From positions 124,001-188,000 of the forward strand of contig JAQFVV010000354.1 of assembly GCA_028023455.1 (NCBI GenBank): a DNA stretch of 64,000 nt. The letters run 5' to 3'. Made by a program: the position numbers and the translations under genes. Shown here in pieces: positions 23,306 to 35,924 of this stretch. Numbering within the stretch: the first letter of the stretch is position 1; every line of letters begins with the position of its first letter. The notes beneath the pieces are model-generated. The model did not search any database. It saw only the letters and a list, made by a program, of their open reading frames with translations, and was not told the DNA's origin. The stretch is from Epiperipatus broadwayi. Its lineage: Eukaryota > Onychophora > Udeonychophora > Euonychophora > Peripatidae.

Positions 23306-23740
23306 TCATTTGAACTCCAAATATGTCCATATAAAGAATAGTTGTTCCATATTTCTGTATGCATGACATTTTAACGGTCTTTTAATTTCTTCAGCAGAAA
23401 ACGTTTCTGTCAGAAATACTTCAAAACCATGTCTCATTGTAACTCGAACGTATCTGTTCTCCATCTTATCTTCCCAAAGGAAACAATTGGCAGAGTGTTT
23501 TTTTAGAATGTGTTTGAGATAATCATTATAATGTAGATAGTATCTACTTTTTTTTATAGAAATCATAGCAAGTTCATCATAAACACCTTTTAAGAAGTCT
23601 TGCAATGCTTGTTCAATCCCATGAAGATTTAACAAAGGTATGATTTTGTAATAGCGAACTCTGTAGGATCGTAGAATAGCATCCAACAAGGTAAAAAACA
23701 TATTGATAGGTTTTAAGATCTTGCCACTGTATTTTAACAT
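23306..23740 (-). CDS. unassigned 144-residue ORF
   Basis: I do not recognise this protein. It reads like structured protein: basic N-terminus (MLKYSGKILKPINMFF), helical middle (LLDAILRSYRVRYYK) and a mixed C-terminal half with NCFLWEDKMENRYVRV and RHGFEVFLTETFSAEE. An intact frame of this length is unusual in such AT-rich DNA. However, the upstream flank (23741-23970) is a LINE RT remnant in another frame, so this may be an out-of-frame opening through the same LINE or a captured host fragment. No promoter or splice sites stand out. Confidence 0.3.
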   Translation of the reverse strand: MLKYSGKILKPINMFFTLLDAILRSYRVRYYKIIPLLNLHGIEQALQDFLKGVYDELAMISIKKSRYYLHYNDYLKHILKKHSANCFLWEDKMENRYVRVTMRHGFEVFLTETFSAEEIKRPLKCHAYRNMEQLFFIWTYLEFK

Positions 23741-23970
23741 TTTACATCGTTAAATGAAATTTCTTTAATGTCTTTATAGTACACCAGTAGGATGCGGAAA
23801 TCTCTCTTCCATACAATAAATTAGGTAAAGTAACAATTCTATAAACAGCAAACATAGATGGAATAGTTAGTTATTTTACTTGAGATGAAATACACTATCT
23901 TTTAACTTATTGAAAGCAGCTGCAACATATTGAAGACTGTATTATACCACCTTTTTACTTATAAAACTAC
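23741..23970 (-). pseudogene. LINE RT C-terminal fragment
   Basis: Minus-strand translation across frames gives LKDSVFHL, then VYRIVTLPNLLYGREI and IKTLKKFH, then KIQWQDLKTYQYV. These match the post-RT pattern of many LINEs (vYraVtLPtLLYGsEtW...IrWqD.iTN). The sister fragment at 56190-56410 has the same motifs. Confidence 0.55.
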
Positions 23971-23980
23971 AAAGGGTTAA

Positions 23981-24073
23981 GCGTTGGTGGCCGAGTGGTC
24001 AGCACAGCCTCTTACAAGCAGTTGTTCCGGGGTTCGCTTCCCGGCCGATGCTTTGACACATGGGAAAAAAAAA
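23981..24073 (+). repeat. tRNA-derived SINE, copy 2 (best preserved)
   Basis: Head: GCGTTGG and CCGATGC form a 7-bp acceptor-like stem with two G-U pairs. The A box is TGGCCGAGTGGTC, and the B box and T arm are GGGGTTCGCTTCCCGG. A short link, TTTGACACATGGG, leads to an A tail. The A tail and dispersed copies (11922-12031 and 47712-47811) show a SINE and not a functional tRNA gene. Both pol III promoter boxes look good. Confidence 0.85.
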
Positions 24074-25860
24074 CTATATAGTGATTAAAACTGGTTTACA
24101 TTCCGAAGTCGATAAGCTAAAAGATGCCAGGCTATATATAAAAAATTAAATGAAAGTTAATATGTATTTATACTCAATATTGTCTCAACTTATTTTCTTA
24201 TTTTAAAGAGCGATTTTTCATTTTTTTTAAATATATACATCTCGTAATTACTATTTAATAAGTAAAGAAACATTAAACAAAATTACATGCGAATTAAAAC
24301 TCAAATGGTAAAACACTAATTTAGTTTTTCATTCTTTTTTTTTGCCCCAAGCGCTTGACATCTGGAAGTATTTTTATCATAAATAGCTCTCCACCTGTAA
24401 TAGTTTTTTTTCTAACACAAGCATTTTTAAAAAAGGTTTTTGCAAAATTGAAGTACTTAAAAAGATGTTAAGAACCAAGTTCAACACTCACTAAAAAATA
24501 AATGGTAAAAGTGTACGTATATTTTTAAAAAAAAAAACGCTGACGAAGTCGAAAATTATTAGAACAACGGTGAGGAGAAAAAGTAATTAATATTTAATTA
24601 GAGTTTTATTATTTAGAGCAAAAATCCGCGGAGAAAAGAAATAGATTTTACCTAATAATAATAAAACATATGTATTATTTTATTATATGACTTAGGTTTT
24701 ATTATTAATGTAAATATAACATTAGTATTCTTCTATAGATTTTTGTTTTCATAATAAAAACCTGGATTTTTCATCTTATAATTATTGTTTTATTAATTTT
24801 CGCATCTATTTTATATTCATGTAACAGAATATACTGTTAATATTTCGCGATTCAAACAAGTTATCACTTTAGATTTTTTTGTAAGTGTAAATATATTTTT
24901 TTCTCATTTTTAACCAAAGTTTTGGTGAATTATATCCAGAGCTACTAATTTAAAAGTGACGATTACTCTTATTAAACAATATTAACTTTATTTACGTATG
25001 TATTTATTTTTCTATCTAATTTGCAAATGGTGATGTCAATTGCAAAAATGGATTAATTAATTAAGATCAACTAAAACTTGATTCTGTTTAACTCATTATT
25101 TAATAATCAATTATTTTATTAAACACTAATATTCTGTACGTTAGTTTGATATAAAAAGTATATTTTGTATGAATTTTTAAAACTTTATAAACGAATACTC
25201 GTATAATATCCTGATTTATCTGATGACCAACTAAATAATAATAAAGATCGGAGTGGCTTTATAAAGTTCCATGTACCTGCTTTCACACTTCAGAAGATAG
25301 ATAACTCTCCAATATTTATTCTTACTTTACTTAAAAAGCGACTGCACTATTTCTTCTACGTGGGAAAAGACATGAAAATTCATTTGACAATTCAGTTAGT
25401 CTTTTTTACGTGCTCTTTTATTCTTTGTTTGGAGAAACCAATCATCTTTAATAATTAATTGTTTTTTAAAACACTTCCGTGTTTGATGCTAGATTAATTA
25501 ATCTTACTGGAATGCCACAGGCATTATTTATTTAGTTTTGGAACCAACTAACCTTTAATTAGGGTATTTGCTTACGCTAAAACTAATAACTTTAATTTTT
25601 TTTTTTTTACTCTAAACCAGGAAATTAATTAATTTTCATTTATAATACAGTTTACATTTATAATATTTTATCTTAATATGCAGCAATCTCATACTTCACA
25701 TCCTCACCACCACCCTGCCATGATGTGGAGAAATTAATTTATAAAAGACTTTTTAACAAAAATTTAGGACCTTTTGGTTTTCTTTTAATTGGTAGTCTCT
25801 TAAAAGCTATTATAAGTCGGATTAGTAATTTTATCTATTTCCACCTCTTCACTTTCTGGT
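24074..25860. other. AT-rich intergenic DNA, no gene seen
   Basis: No coding region, RNA or bounded repeat could be supported. Confidence 0.5.
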
Positions 25861-25879
25861 ATTGTGTATTGATTTAATG

Positions 25880-26480
25880 TTTACCAAAGAATAAGTAAGA
25901 TAGAGGAAGAGGTAAAGGATAGAGAAAAAAAGTTAAAATCTTTAGAGATAAAGTGTGAGCAGATTAAAGAATTAATAAATAGAAATGATAATAAAGTCCA
26001 GAAAGTGGAAGAGAATGTCACGATGAAGTCGGGAAAGTAAACAATGAGACAGTATTGATTAGGAGACTCACTAATAAGAGGATATAATGATGTAATTGCA
26101 AAGGAATCTAGAAACATGTATAAGAATATATTTGCCTGGAACTAGAATTAGGGATAGTACAGATAAGGTAAAGAAACAAGGAACAGAAATGTGTATGATA
26201 TGGTAGAGACAAATAATTTGTTAAAACCATCCAAGGGAGTAATGAATGAGTACATAAAATTGATTAGTAATTTGAGTAAGATTAAAGGAAGATTAGGGAT
26301 AGTTGGATTATTATAAAGATTTGATAATAGTTTTATATGTTAGATAGGGTATGTTCTATAAATGAGAGAAATAATGCAATGTTTGTGAATGTGTGAGATA
26401 TTTTTATTAGTAAGAGGGAGTTGTATAGTAAAGATGGATTGCATTTAATTGAACAAGAAGGGAGTTTGATTTATAAAAAA
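25880..26480 (+). pseudogene. LINE-C ORF1: coiled coil plus SGNH hydrolase
   Basis: Across frames one reads a coiled coil (ISKIEEEVKDREKKLKSL near 25885), then GDSLIRGYND near 26060, then YSKDGLHLIEQEG near 26430. GDS near the start and DGLHL near the end are the block I serine motif and the D-x-x-H catalytic motif of SGNH/GDSL hydrolases. Esterase domains of this type are known in ORF1 of CR1-like LINEs. The frame is broken several times. Confidence 0.6.
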
Positions 26481-26739
26481 ATATTATAGTTCAGGAAACT
26501 TAAAAAGATGGATAGGGTTTTAAATTTCAATATTATAAAAAACAAGAAGAATAGACAGAATGTAAAAAATAAACAAAGAGTGGTTGCTTTAGATATAAAT
26601 GTAGATATGGGGAAAGAATGGATCTGTAAAATTAATAGTAAGCAAGTTATTTATAAATGTAATGGAGAAAAAAAATCAAAAGAATTTATAAAAGAGTAGT
26701 TAGAAAAAAAGAAATTGTTAAAATTGGATATTTGAAAAT

Positions 26740-27370
26740 GCAAGATGAAGGCTGAAATTAAACAAAGCAGTTAAAAATGAAGAGGTTGAGATATTAGCAT
26801 TAGTGGACACACATCTAAGAGAAGAAAAAGAATGTAGGCTGGAATACTTGATATGGCAGTGTATAAATAGAAGAAAAATAAAAAAATGGGTGGTGGTATA
26901 GAAGTCAGTTATCTCAAAAAATATTTAAATGCTGTTAAGTGTCAAGAACATTTGTAGTTTGAGATAAGGTTATGAAGACAAGAATGATTTGTGGCTATAG
27001 TATATATGCCCACTGGAGATAGTCAAACTCTAATGGAGTGGACCAGTAGGATATATGAATGCCTAGTTAAGAATATACAGAATTACAAAAAAAGTGGGGG
27101 GGGGTATAGGAGGATAAGAATGGGCATATTGAAGAAATTGATGACATGGGAAACAAGAATGGTCAACTTTTGAAAAAAAATTTTCAGAGAGTGAATTTGA
27201 GCACTGGAAATTTATCAAATATTTATGAGGAACAATAAACATGGTCTAGAAAAATAAGATATCTCACACAGTAGACTATGTATTAGTAGAGAAAGAGGAA
27301 ATGAATAAAGTACAGAAAATTAAAGTGTTTGTTAATGAAAATGGAGTATGTAAGAGTGATCATATTTTTT
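26740..27370 (+). pseudogene. LINE-C APE endonuclease remnant
   Basis: Recognisable pieces are LALVDTHLREEKE near 26795, AIVYMPTGDSQ near 26991, HTVDYVLVEKEE near 27270 and CKSDHIFF near 27350 (the S-D-H motif). Stops and frameshifts separate them. A G run near 27096 sits in the middle. Confidence 0.55.
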
Positions 27371-27949
27371 TTTTATAAAATAAATATCTCATGGAAAATA
27401 ATAATAAAAGTAGAAGGGATAGTGAAGATATGAATGGAAAATGAATGATAAGAATAAGTTAAAAGAATATAAAATAAAGTAGAAGAAATTATGGGCAAGT
27501 TTGTTGGGGGTTATGAATATAAGGACTGGTGTGATGAAGTAAAAAAAGTGGCAAATAGGGTTTTAGATAAGAATATTCAAATGAATAAAAATAATAAAAA
27601 AGTGAGAGTTAGTAAAAGTGTAAAAGAGAAAAAAAGCATGCAGAAAATGTAAAAATACTATTAGAAACAAAATGAAAAAAATGTTAATATTAAATGAGAA
27701 AAATATTTTTAAAAAAAGACTTGGCTAAAATAGATATTATATAGAGAGAATGAAATTAAATAATAAATTGCTAGAAAATAATAATAAAAGTAGAAAAGAG
27801 GGGGAGTAAAATAAATGGAAATATATTAACAGAAGGAATGTAGGGATGAGAGAAATAGTATTACTAGATCATGAAGAAATAGAGTATAGCTCTAGAGAAG
27901 AATTAGAGACAATCTTAAATAAATATGTAGTGGATATAGAAAAGACATT

Positions 27950-29400
27950 AGATGTGAAAAATAGAATGATAGCAAACATAAAATTATATTGAGATATTAA
28001 AGCGCATGTGCATTGGCTTAATCGCTAATATTACTATTATAAAATTATTTTGTAATAAAATGTTAGGTTTACAGAAAATGAATTGAATGAGGCAGGAAAG
28101 AAATTGAAAAGTGGAAAGCAAAGAGGTTTAGATGGGTGTGCAGCAGAGATGGTGACGAATTTAGGAAATTGAACAAAATTAAATCTATTATTATGTTTTA
28201 ATATGATGGCACAGAAAAGAGAATTTCCAGATAGCCAGAAACAAGAATAAGGCTACAATTTAAAGTAAAGGGTAAGGACCATAAAAAGTTAAACAATGAT
28301 AGACAGATAACTGTAATGTCAGTGTTATATAAAGTCTTTGCATATATGGTAGCTGAAAGAGTGAGAAAATGGATGAAGTAAATAATATAGTGGAAGAAAT
28401 GCAAGGAGTTTCTGATCAGATAAGTGTAACAACTTATAGATATGAGTAGGAATACAGGTAGACAGTTATATATGGTTTTAATAGATATAGAGAAGACATA
28501 TGATAGAGTAAATAGAAATAGATTATGAGTAAATTTAGTACATTTCGGAATGAATGGAGCTTTAATGGATTTTATTAAGAGATTGTATGAAAACAATTAC
28601 TATATGTATCAATTAGGAAATATAGATTCAGTTAAAATTAAAAATGGGATGGGTCTAAGGCAAGGATGCCCTATGTCACCTATTTTGTCTTTGTTATATT
28701 TAAGAGAAATGGAGAGTGCAATAGAAAATCTTGGAAGAGGGGTAGAGATACCATTAATAGATGGCAAAAGAGTATATACATTATCAGGGTTTGCTGATAA
28801 TATTTTCTTGTGTACAGAATGTAGCAAAGATATGAAAGTTATACTAAAGACATTTGCAAGGATGGGTCAAGAGATGGGGATTAAATTTAGTGAACAAAAT
28901 CAAAAGTAATGATGATAAATGCTGGGGAAAGAGAAGAGAAATAATTTGTTATTGGGGATAAAAAATTAAATGTAGTGAAAAGGTAATAATTATTTGGGAA
29001 TTGTTATAATCAGAGAAATTGTTTGCATAAAAGGGAGAAAAAATTGATAAATGAAGCAAAGAAAAGAAAGGGATTGATAAAGAAATTAGCAGTGTTTTCA
29101 TATAATAAATATAATGTAGCTAGAATTGTATGAAAGAGAACGGCAGTAACAGAATTAACTTATGGTAATAATGTGCTATGTGTTAGCAAAAGGAATGTTA
29201 GATTACTTAGAAAAAGTACAAAGAAAAGTAGCAAGACATGCATTAAATGCAGATGTGTGGATGTTGAAGGAGGAAACACATAGAGAAATGAGATGGTTAT
29301 GTTTTTATATGAGAGATGCTAAAAGAAAAATGAAAGTGTTTGGTAGATTGCAATTTATGGATAATAATAGAACAACCAAAATAGTATTTAATTGAGTTAT
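27950..29400 (+). pseudogene. LINE-C reverse transcriptase remnant
   Basis: Motifs in order: LKSGKQRGLDGCAAEM near 28110, MVLIDIEKTYDRVNRN near 28475 (motif A), then the open stretch 28550-28909 with GLRQGCPMSPILSLLY (motif B) and LSGFADNIFLC (motif C, ADD changed to ADN). Frame 29162-29395 carries LDYLEKVQRKVARHALNADVW, the C-terminal part. The loss of the second catalytic D and several frameshifts make it inactive. Confidence 0.78.
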
Positions 29401-30115
29401 GAGGATGGCAAAAGTATTATGTTATGCAGAAGATTAGGATAAAGACTTTATGTCAGTATATTTATACAAAGGGTAGGATGATTGCGTAAAAGAATTGAGT
29501 GTTATAGTGGCAAAGAATGGGGTAGAAAAATAGATGCAATGATAAAAAATAGGGAGTTGGAAATATGGAGTGCTAGTATGAAGAGTAAAACAAGTTTAAA
29601 TGTATATAGAAGTAAATAAAATACTGAGTATGAGTTTAATTTATGACAATAGCAAGGAAAGTAGTTTACTGTTTAAGGCTTGAGTAGAATCATTAGCAGC
29701 AAAGGAATATACATGTAGATGGAAAAATATGGGTGATTTCGTCTGCAAGTTATAATTTAGAAAGGCATAGAAAATATTAGGCATCTGTCAACTGAATGTA
29801 AATGCCTACAAACAGAAAGGATACAAATTATGAAGCTATGGGAGAATAGATATAAATAAAGTGATTGTACAGAAAGTGGGTCCTTGGTTTTTGGTCCTTG
29901 GTTTTTATGTTGGGTTTGGAAAAAGATAAGGGGGATTTTGATATAAAGGCCATAGAGCTGACAATGATTATGTTGTGGAAAGGTAATGGAGCTGAATAGA
30001 AAAGAATATGGAACCTAGGGTGGAGAATGAAAAGGAAAATAAGATGGCTAACAAATTTCATTAGGCATAGTGGCTGAGAGATTCCTGGTTTTGAAAATAG
30101 AGAAGCCACAGTGCA
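29400..30115 (+). other. LINE-C 3' end and UTR
   Basis: Non-coding on the LINE strand. The part from about 29640 to the end matches the minus strand of 53100-53565, ending in AGCCACAGTGCATCATC. The repeat match defines the LINE 3' terminus. Confidence 0.6.
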
Positions 30116-30529
30116 TCATCTAACATTATCACACCATTATTTCTTTATTTCTACTTTCTCTTTTCATCCATTCAGTTCTCTTTTGTAGAATTGTCTATTA
30201 GGTCAACATTTGCCAAATCATCACATGAACTTGAACAAAAGTGCTTGATGCTATGCAGGATGAAATTTTAAATGTGATTGCTTTAGTATACCCCCCCCAA
30301 TATTTTCTCTGATTCAAATGTTTTTACCTGTTTAAAATATCGTTATATAAAAACTTATTCTTCAAAATTATTCTTTCTTATTTGGAAGTATTGTTAATTA
30401 ATTTTTAAGTTTAGTTTCAAACAATAATTTAGCATGGATTTTTCTGGTTATTGCCTTTGATGTTGAATATTATGTCAATGTAGGAAATACTGCTTATTGA
30501 ATATCAAGTTAGATTAGATTTAGTTCCTT
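30116..30529. other. AT-rich DNA, no gene seen
   Basis: No feature supported, apart from a C run near 30290. Confidence 0.5.
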
Positions 30530-30860
30530 CTCATCATTTATGACTATTATTGACCCACTGCAGGATGAATGTCTCTGCATATTCAATCCATCTTCTCCAA
30601 TTTCTTGTCTCTCTTCTCCACATCATCACAGCACATTTCTTTACTTCAGTCATCCTTCTCACATGTGGTTTCTTTCTAGGTCTTTTGAAATCTCTTGGAA
30701 TCCACTTTAATATTTCAACTGTCCATTTATTATCATCTCTTCCATCAATATGTCCAGCCCAATTTCATGCCAATCTCTTAATTCTTTTACTAATGTCATA
30801 GTATATTTTTTTCTCACCCATGCCTTTCATTTTCAATCTCTTATTACTTCAGGTAAAGTT
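30530..30860 (-). pseudogene. LINE ORF2 C-terminal fragment
   Basis: Minus-strand translation across frames gives RLRDWHEIGLDILMEEM, then a stretch equivalent to W.PR..KR..RKP, ending in an RNWRRWIEYAET-like motif. This corresponds to the C-terminal pattern common in RTE-like and related LINEs. The rest of the element is missing. Confidence 0.5.
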
Positions 30861-32232
30861 ATTTTAATATGGCTACTGCATTTTCTTTCAAACTATTAGA
30901 TTCTAGATAACAGGGTGATATAATTATTTGTTATACCACCATCCACCTCCATTCAGTTAGGTATTGAATGAATTTATTTACAATAAATATAATGCTATTC
31001 TCAGATGTAATAGTCTCTAGCAAACTTAGATAAGAGATTTAATGTTTTTATTGTTTTCTTTATTCTACCAAATTCAACATAATAAGTCATAAAGGATCCA
31101 GAATGATTAATATGGATCTGTTTTCATGACATAATTGCTTTGGGGTATCCTATACATGTTTACATTATCTATTTAATCATAAATTGGCATTGTTTATAAT
31201 TTTTAATAAAATGTTTGATTTTTATATTAATATTAGGCAATCAGACATAATTCTTTTTAGTACATTGCTTTTTACTATTGATGTGAGTCCATAATGAAAA
31301 AGATTTACTATATTTTCAAAACCAGTTATTATTATTGCAACCTGGCTACTATTTAATATACAATCATTACATTTTCTATATTAATATTAAGCCACCAGAT
31401 ATAGTTCTCATCCATACATTGATTCTCACTATTTCTGGATGACCATGGAAAAGAAGATTAAGTATCTTTTTACATACAATTATTAATATTTCACATTCAT
31501 TAACTTTTAATATAGAATCTTTACACACACAACAAATAGTTTTTTCCATTCATAAGATAATATTTATTTTGGTTAATTTTCACTTATCCATTTAATTAGT
31601 TCTTGATATGTTTCATTATATTTTGGTCAAATGTGATATTGTTTAGCATTCAAGTCATTTGGTCAGACAATATCTATGTAACTTGTGAACTTATCTTAAT
31701 TCAGCAGGGGATTACTCTCAAATAATGGGCTTATCATTATTGAAATATTATCAAGATCAGATTCAATAAGGTGACTAATGAAATTACAATTAAAAAAAAA
31801 AATAGCCAATGGCACAAACAGTCCAGTTGAAAAGCCAAATCAGTTAACTGGATTGTTACGAGTAATTCTAGGGATCTTGTTATTTATTGATGCCCATATT
31901 AGGAAAAACAGAGAATGTGAGACTTACAGATATCCAGACAGCATCAGATGACTGACAGTATATATGTTGTTCACAATAGAATAGAACACAGTGATGAATG
32001 TTCAAGCTGTTTACAGAAAGCTGCTAGCTACCGTTGCTGTCATACCTGCACACGAGGCATGCCAACTATACACTGAAAGTGTCAGAAACCTAAAGAGAGA
32101 TTGCAGAAGTCTTTCCAAACATTAGCTGTATCAATAATAGATAGTCTTACATAGTTTACCTACTGTAATGCAGTTACATCATTATATCTAAATATTCATA
32201 TATATTTTATATAAAATAATATATATATATAT
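30861..32232. other. AT-rich DNA, no gene seen
   Basis: No coding region or defined repeat. An AT microsatellite precedes 32233. Confidence 0.5.
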
Positions 32233-34833
32233 TGTAACCGACGGTATTGTCGATTGCTGTGATCCATTCAAATCTAACAAAAAGAAGGCCCAAAATATTG
32301 GTGCCAATTTGCAACTGATTAAATCGATGGATGAAGGTGATGGTTAGGATGATCAATCTGATCTGATAAAATTCTAAAATCCAATATAAATTAATCTGGT
32401 CTAGCTCAATCGGGTCGCCATTATATAATAAACCATCATAAAGCACAAATAATCTCTCTTAAAGTTTAATTTACTTAAGTTATATGAAAAATGAAGAAAT
32501 AATGAGATTATCTGCTCCAGCCATCAACAAAACCGTCAACTACAATATAAATTGCATAGAGCGGTGAAATCAACTACTATTGCCCTATACAATAATATAG
32601 GATTAGGCTAACACTTGATTGGCAATCTAATCAAAACCAATCCAATTAATAACTAATCTAGATTCCAATATATATATTTTATTAGCCTGTTACTGTTATA
32701 GTACTTTAACTCCACTTTATTAATTAAAGGTACTGTCTTTATAACTTAATGGATAATTTTCTAAGTACCTGTAATAGCACTTTACAAAACATTGGTTTGC
32801 ATACAGACATTATTTAAACGACAAAACAAAATAATAACCGAACCCCAAATATGCATATATCCATGTTAGCAAACGCTAAATATAAAGATAAACATTCGCG
32901 GCAATAAACGATATACAATTCTTTCTACCTCAATCTATAATTAATAATTTTATAAACACTTTGAAAATTTATACACTCATTTAAATGTTTAAACAAATTA
33001 ATAGACGTCGATAGATTATCAATAAGTTACAAAATAATTTATAAATATCTCTTAATAAAATGATACTTAATTAATGCTTCGTTTAGGTTTTAAACTAAAA
33101 TATTTCACTGGAGTTTAATATCAATATTCTATTAGCTCATTTCTAATTTTACAATGTCCAACTATATTAACTAAAAATATATCGAGCTTCTCTTGGATGT
33201 TTATTCACTTGTGAATATTAATACAACTTGTTTGAAAACTTTAAATAACTGAATAAAAAATTTTGGTTGGCAACAATTAAAACACATGATTATATTTGAT
33301 ATTTCTATAAATGAAAATAATATTCAATTAAATCGGTCAATGAAGTTTATTCTCTTCATTTTATAGGAGTTTAAGAAATATTCAAACGAACTACTCCAAA
33401 CCGAACGATAAAGTATAATCTATTTAGATTTTTATTACGGAATCAGACACACATGAAATGATTGACTTTGTAATATTAATTAAGAGACATAATAATATGG
33501 ATATATAATATTCGAATGCAAATATAACTATGAAATTTATATAGAAACAAAATAAAATATTAATAAGCAAAATATACCTTATCTTCTATTTCAATTCGCT
33601 TACCAAGCTGAGTTTGAATTCTGTTACCTAAGTTGCTCCGCCGTCTTACGCAATCCAAATAAAACAAAATAAGTAAACTAGTCTTGATATTTAAATTAAC
33701 TCAATTTATTTAATTATAAAAAAGAAGATTGACAATATTAATGATAGTATACATCCGAAATGTCTTTATATTTTAAATTGGTTGACTAAATAAAATAATC
33801 ATGTTGCTATATGTATCTCTATATACGTGTTGCAAGAACGTTAACGACACATACAAAAAATGAATGAATAAATGATGGGAAAGGTTCTTAGATATTTTAC
33901 TAAAAAAAAATAAAAATTTACATATACCCTATACCAAAATGTGCAATAAGAGGGTATCAAAGTCTATTCGTTTATCAAAAATAATTACGATAAATGAATA
34001 GGAAATAATAACTATATTTGAGTCTTTCCGATCATTTTCATTTAATAATTATATTTCTTTAGATAATAATAAAAAAAAAAAACATCATATAGTATTACAT
34101 ATAAAAAAAATTAACACACATATTTTTCATAAAAAAAAATAATCATACCATATATATAAATCTGTCCATTCACTGTTTATTAGTCTATCGATTGCCTTCA
34201 TTTATAGTGTAAAGAGGATTTTCTCCGTCCGAAATAGTAATTGTAAACTTTGCAATACTCATTAAAAAGTTTCCTTTTTCTCTTTCCATTCTGTAGAGGT
34301 GAGTGTATTTCGACATCCAGGTTATGAGGTGAATTGATCCATTTGGTTAGTCAGGATACGATGTCTATGCAAATCCGTTTTTCTTTTCTTTATTTATAAA
34401 GCATTTCTTTTTTTTTTTCATAGGTTTCTTTTTTTTTTTTTTACATTGTTGCCGCTCTTCGAGACTTTTCAACCTGCCCGCCCGAATGATTGAACGGGCA
34501 GATAATCCTGCTACTACTCCATGTTTTATAGTTTTACAAACCAACAATTTTAATATTGAAAAGGTTCATTTTCTTAAGATAGAACAAATAGATTTGTCCT
34601 TTACCATACAAAGTGATAATAAGTGTGTGCGTGCTTGAGTGAGTGACTGAGAATGACTGACCGATCTGACCTCTTTTATCTTCTGTCACGTCATTTTTAT
34701 AGATTCTCTTTCTGACGTTTTTTTTTTATCTTTGCGACCACACATACGGTCATAGATAATAAGAGATAATAAGACGATCATAGATAAGAAGACACACCGA
34801 AGATCACATTTAAATTCGATTACAATTTTTTTC
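32233..34833. other. unassigned 2.6 kb, possible solo LTR
   Basis: The segment starts TGTAACCGA and ends TTCGATTACA, so the ends form a short inverted repeat starting TG and ending CA, as in LTRs. No second copy, primer site or target duplication was found. No ORF stands out. The ends could match by chance. Confidence 0.2.
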
Positions 34834-35299
34834 TTAAAATAATATTTTACAAACCAAAAATATAAAATTGATATAATAACCTTTTTTTAATAACAATATT
34901 TTTTTTTTTTTTTAAATATTTTACAAATAAAATATACACAACATAAAAAACATTAAACTGTATGTAATATTGTTACTATGGTGATTGCATTTATATATGA
35001 AATGTATAAAATAATATTAATCCTATTTCGTTAAATTTATTATGCTGAATTGCTTACTATGTTATTTTTTTTTTTTTTTTATATATATGTATGTGGATCA
35101 TCAATTTGAACACTCACAATATATATATATATATATATTGTCAAGAACTCGATGTGAATGCTTTACTTTTCAGATTGTAATTGTGTGCAAGTATAAATTC
35201 AGTCAGTATTGCATTATTATCATAATTTTTCAATCAGAATTTGTTCGTTAAAAAATTTAAGGTCTCTTCAAGTTTAATCCAATTTTTCTAACCTCTAGA
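34834..35299. other. AT-rich DNA, no gene seen
   Basis: Poly-T and AT microsatellites, no supported feature. Confidence 0.5.
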
Positions 35300-35775
35300 T
35301 TTTTTTTCATAAATTATTAACGAATTTTCTTATACCAACTGTCCACTCTAAGTTTTGTGCCATCTCTTGGGACTTATTTAAAGGTTTTAACTGTCCATCT
35401 ACTATAGTCTCTTCTAGTAATACATCCATCTGAGCTTCATGTAATTTTTCAATGATGTCTGTGATAGATCTTTTCTCTCTCACACACATAAGTCATTTAT
35501 GATCTTTAACACATATCTTTCCATACTTTGTTGAATGGTCTTAAGAATTGTTATGTTAAATGTCCAAGTCTAGATTCATAAATAACTGGTGAATCACATC
35601 TATTTAAAGTTTTTATTTTCAAATACGTAGACCTATCTCATTTTAATATAAGCACTCCATCCAAGTTTAATCCTATGATTGGCTTCATCCAATATGCTTC
35701 CATCTGTATTAATAATGTATCCAAGATATTTGTAATTATTACTTTCTTCTAATTCCTTATTATCAATCTTCAGAA
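35300..35775 (-). pseudogene. LINE ORF2 C-terminal fragment
   Basis: Minus-strand frames give ELEESNNYKYLGYIINTDGS near 35745, then a GWSAYIKM motif, then MERYVLKIINDL near 35510, RSITDIIEKLHEAQMD near 35470 and LEWTVGIRKFV near 35340. The order fits the post-RT region of LINEs (YLGs.i..dG, ler..LgisLrDr, kv.diie.i). Confidence 0.6.
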
Positions 35776-35924
35776 TAGCCTAAAAGAATTTAAATGGGTA
35801 GAGGTAGGTCTACCTGTTGCTGTGAAAAGTTTCGGTTAATGTATATTTATGAATATATACAGCCAGGTTTTTTTTTATCTAACTGATGTTTTTTAAGTAG
35901 ATAGAAACCTGTCTATATATATAA

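Larger units (their letters stand above)
25880..30115 (+). mobile_element. LINE-C, decayed LINE with SGNH-type ORF1
   Basis: Plus-strand order: coiled coil and SGNH hydrolase remnant (25880-26480), APE endonuclease remnant (26740-27370), RT (27950-29400) and a long 3' UTR to about 30115. Many stops and frameshifts are present. Partial relatives at 44570-45110 and 53100-53565 define the 3' end. Confidence 0.75.

Noticed and set aside
23981-24052. tRNA gene
   Set aside because: tRNA-like head with both boxes, but G-U-rich acceptor stem, an attached A tail and dispersed mutated copies show a SINE.
32233-34833. 2.6-kb solo LTR
   Set aside because: Only the short end match TGTAAYCGA supports it; no target duplication and no second copy in the window. 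Kept only as an unassigned stretch.
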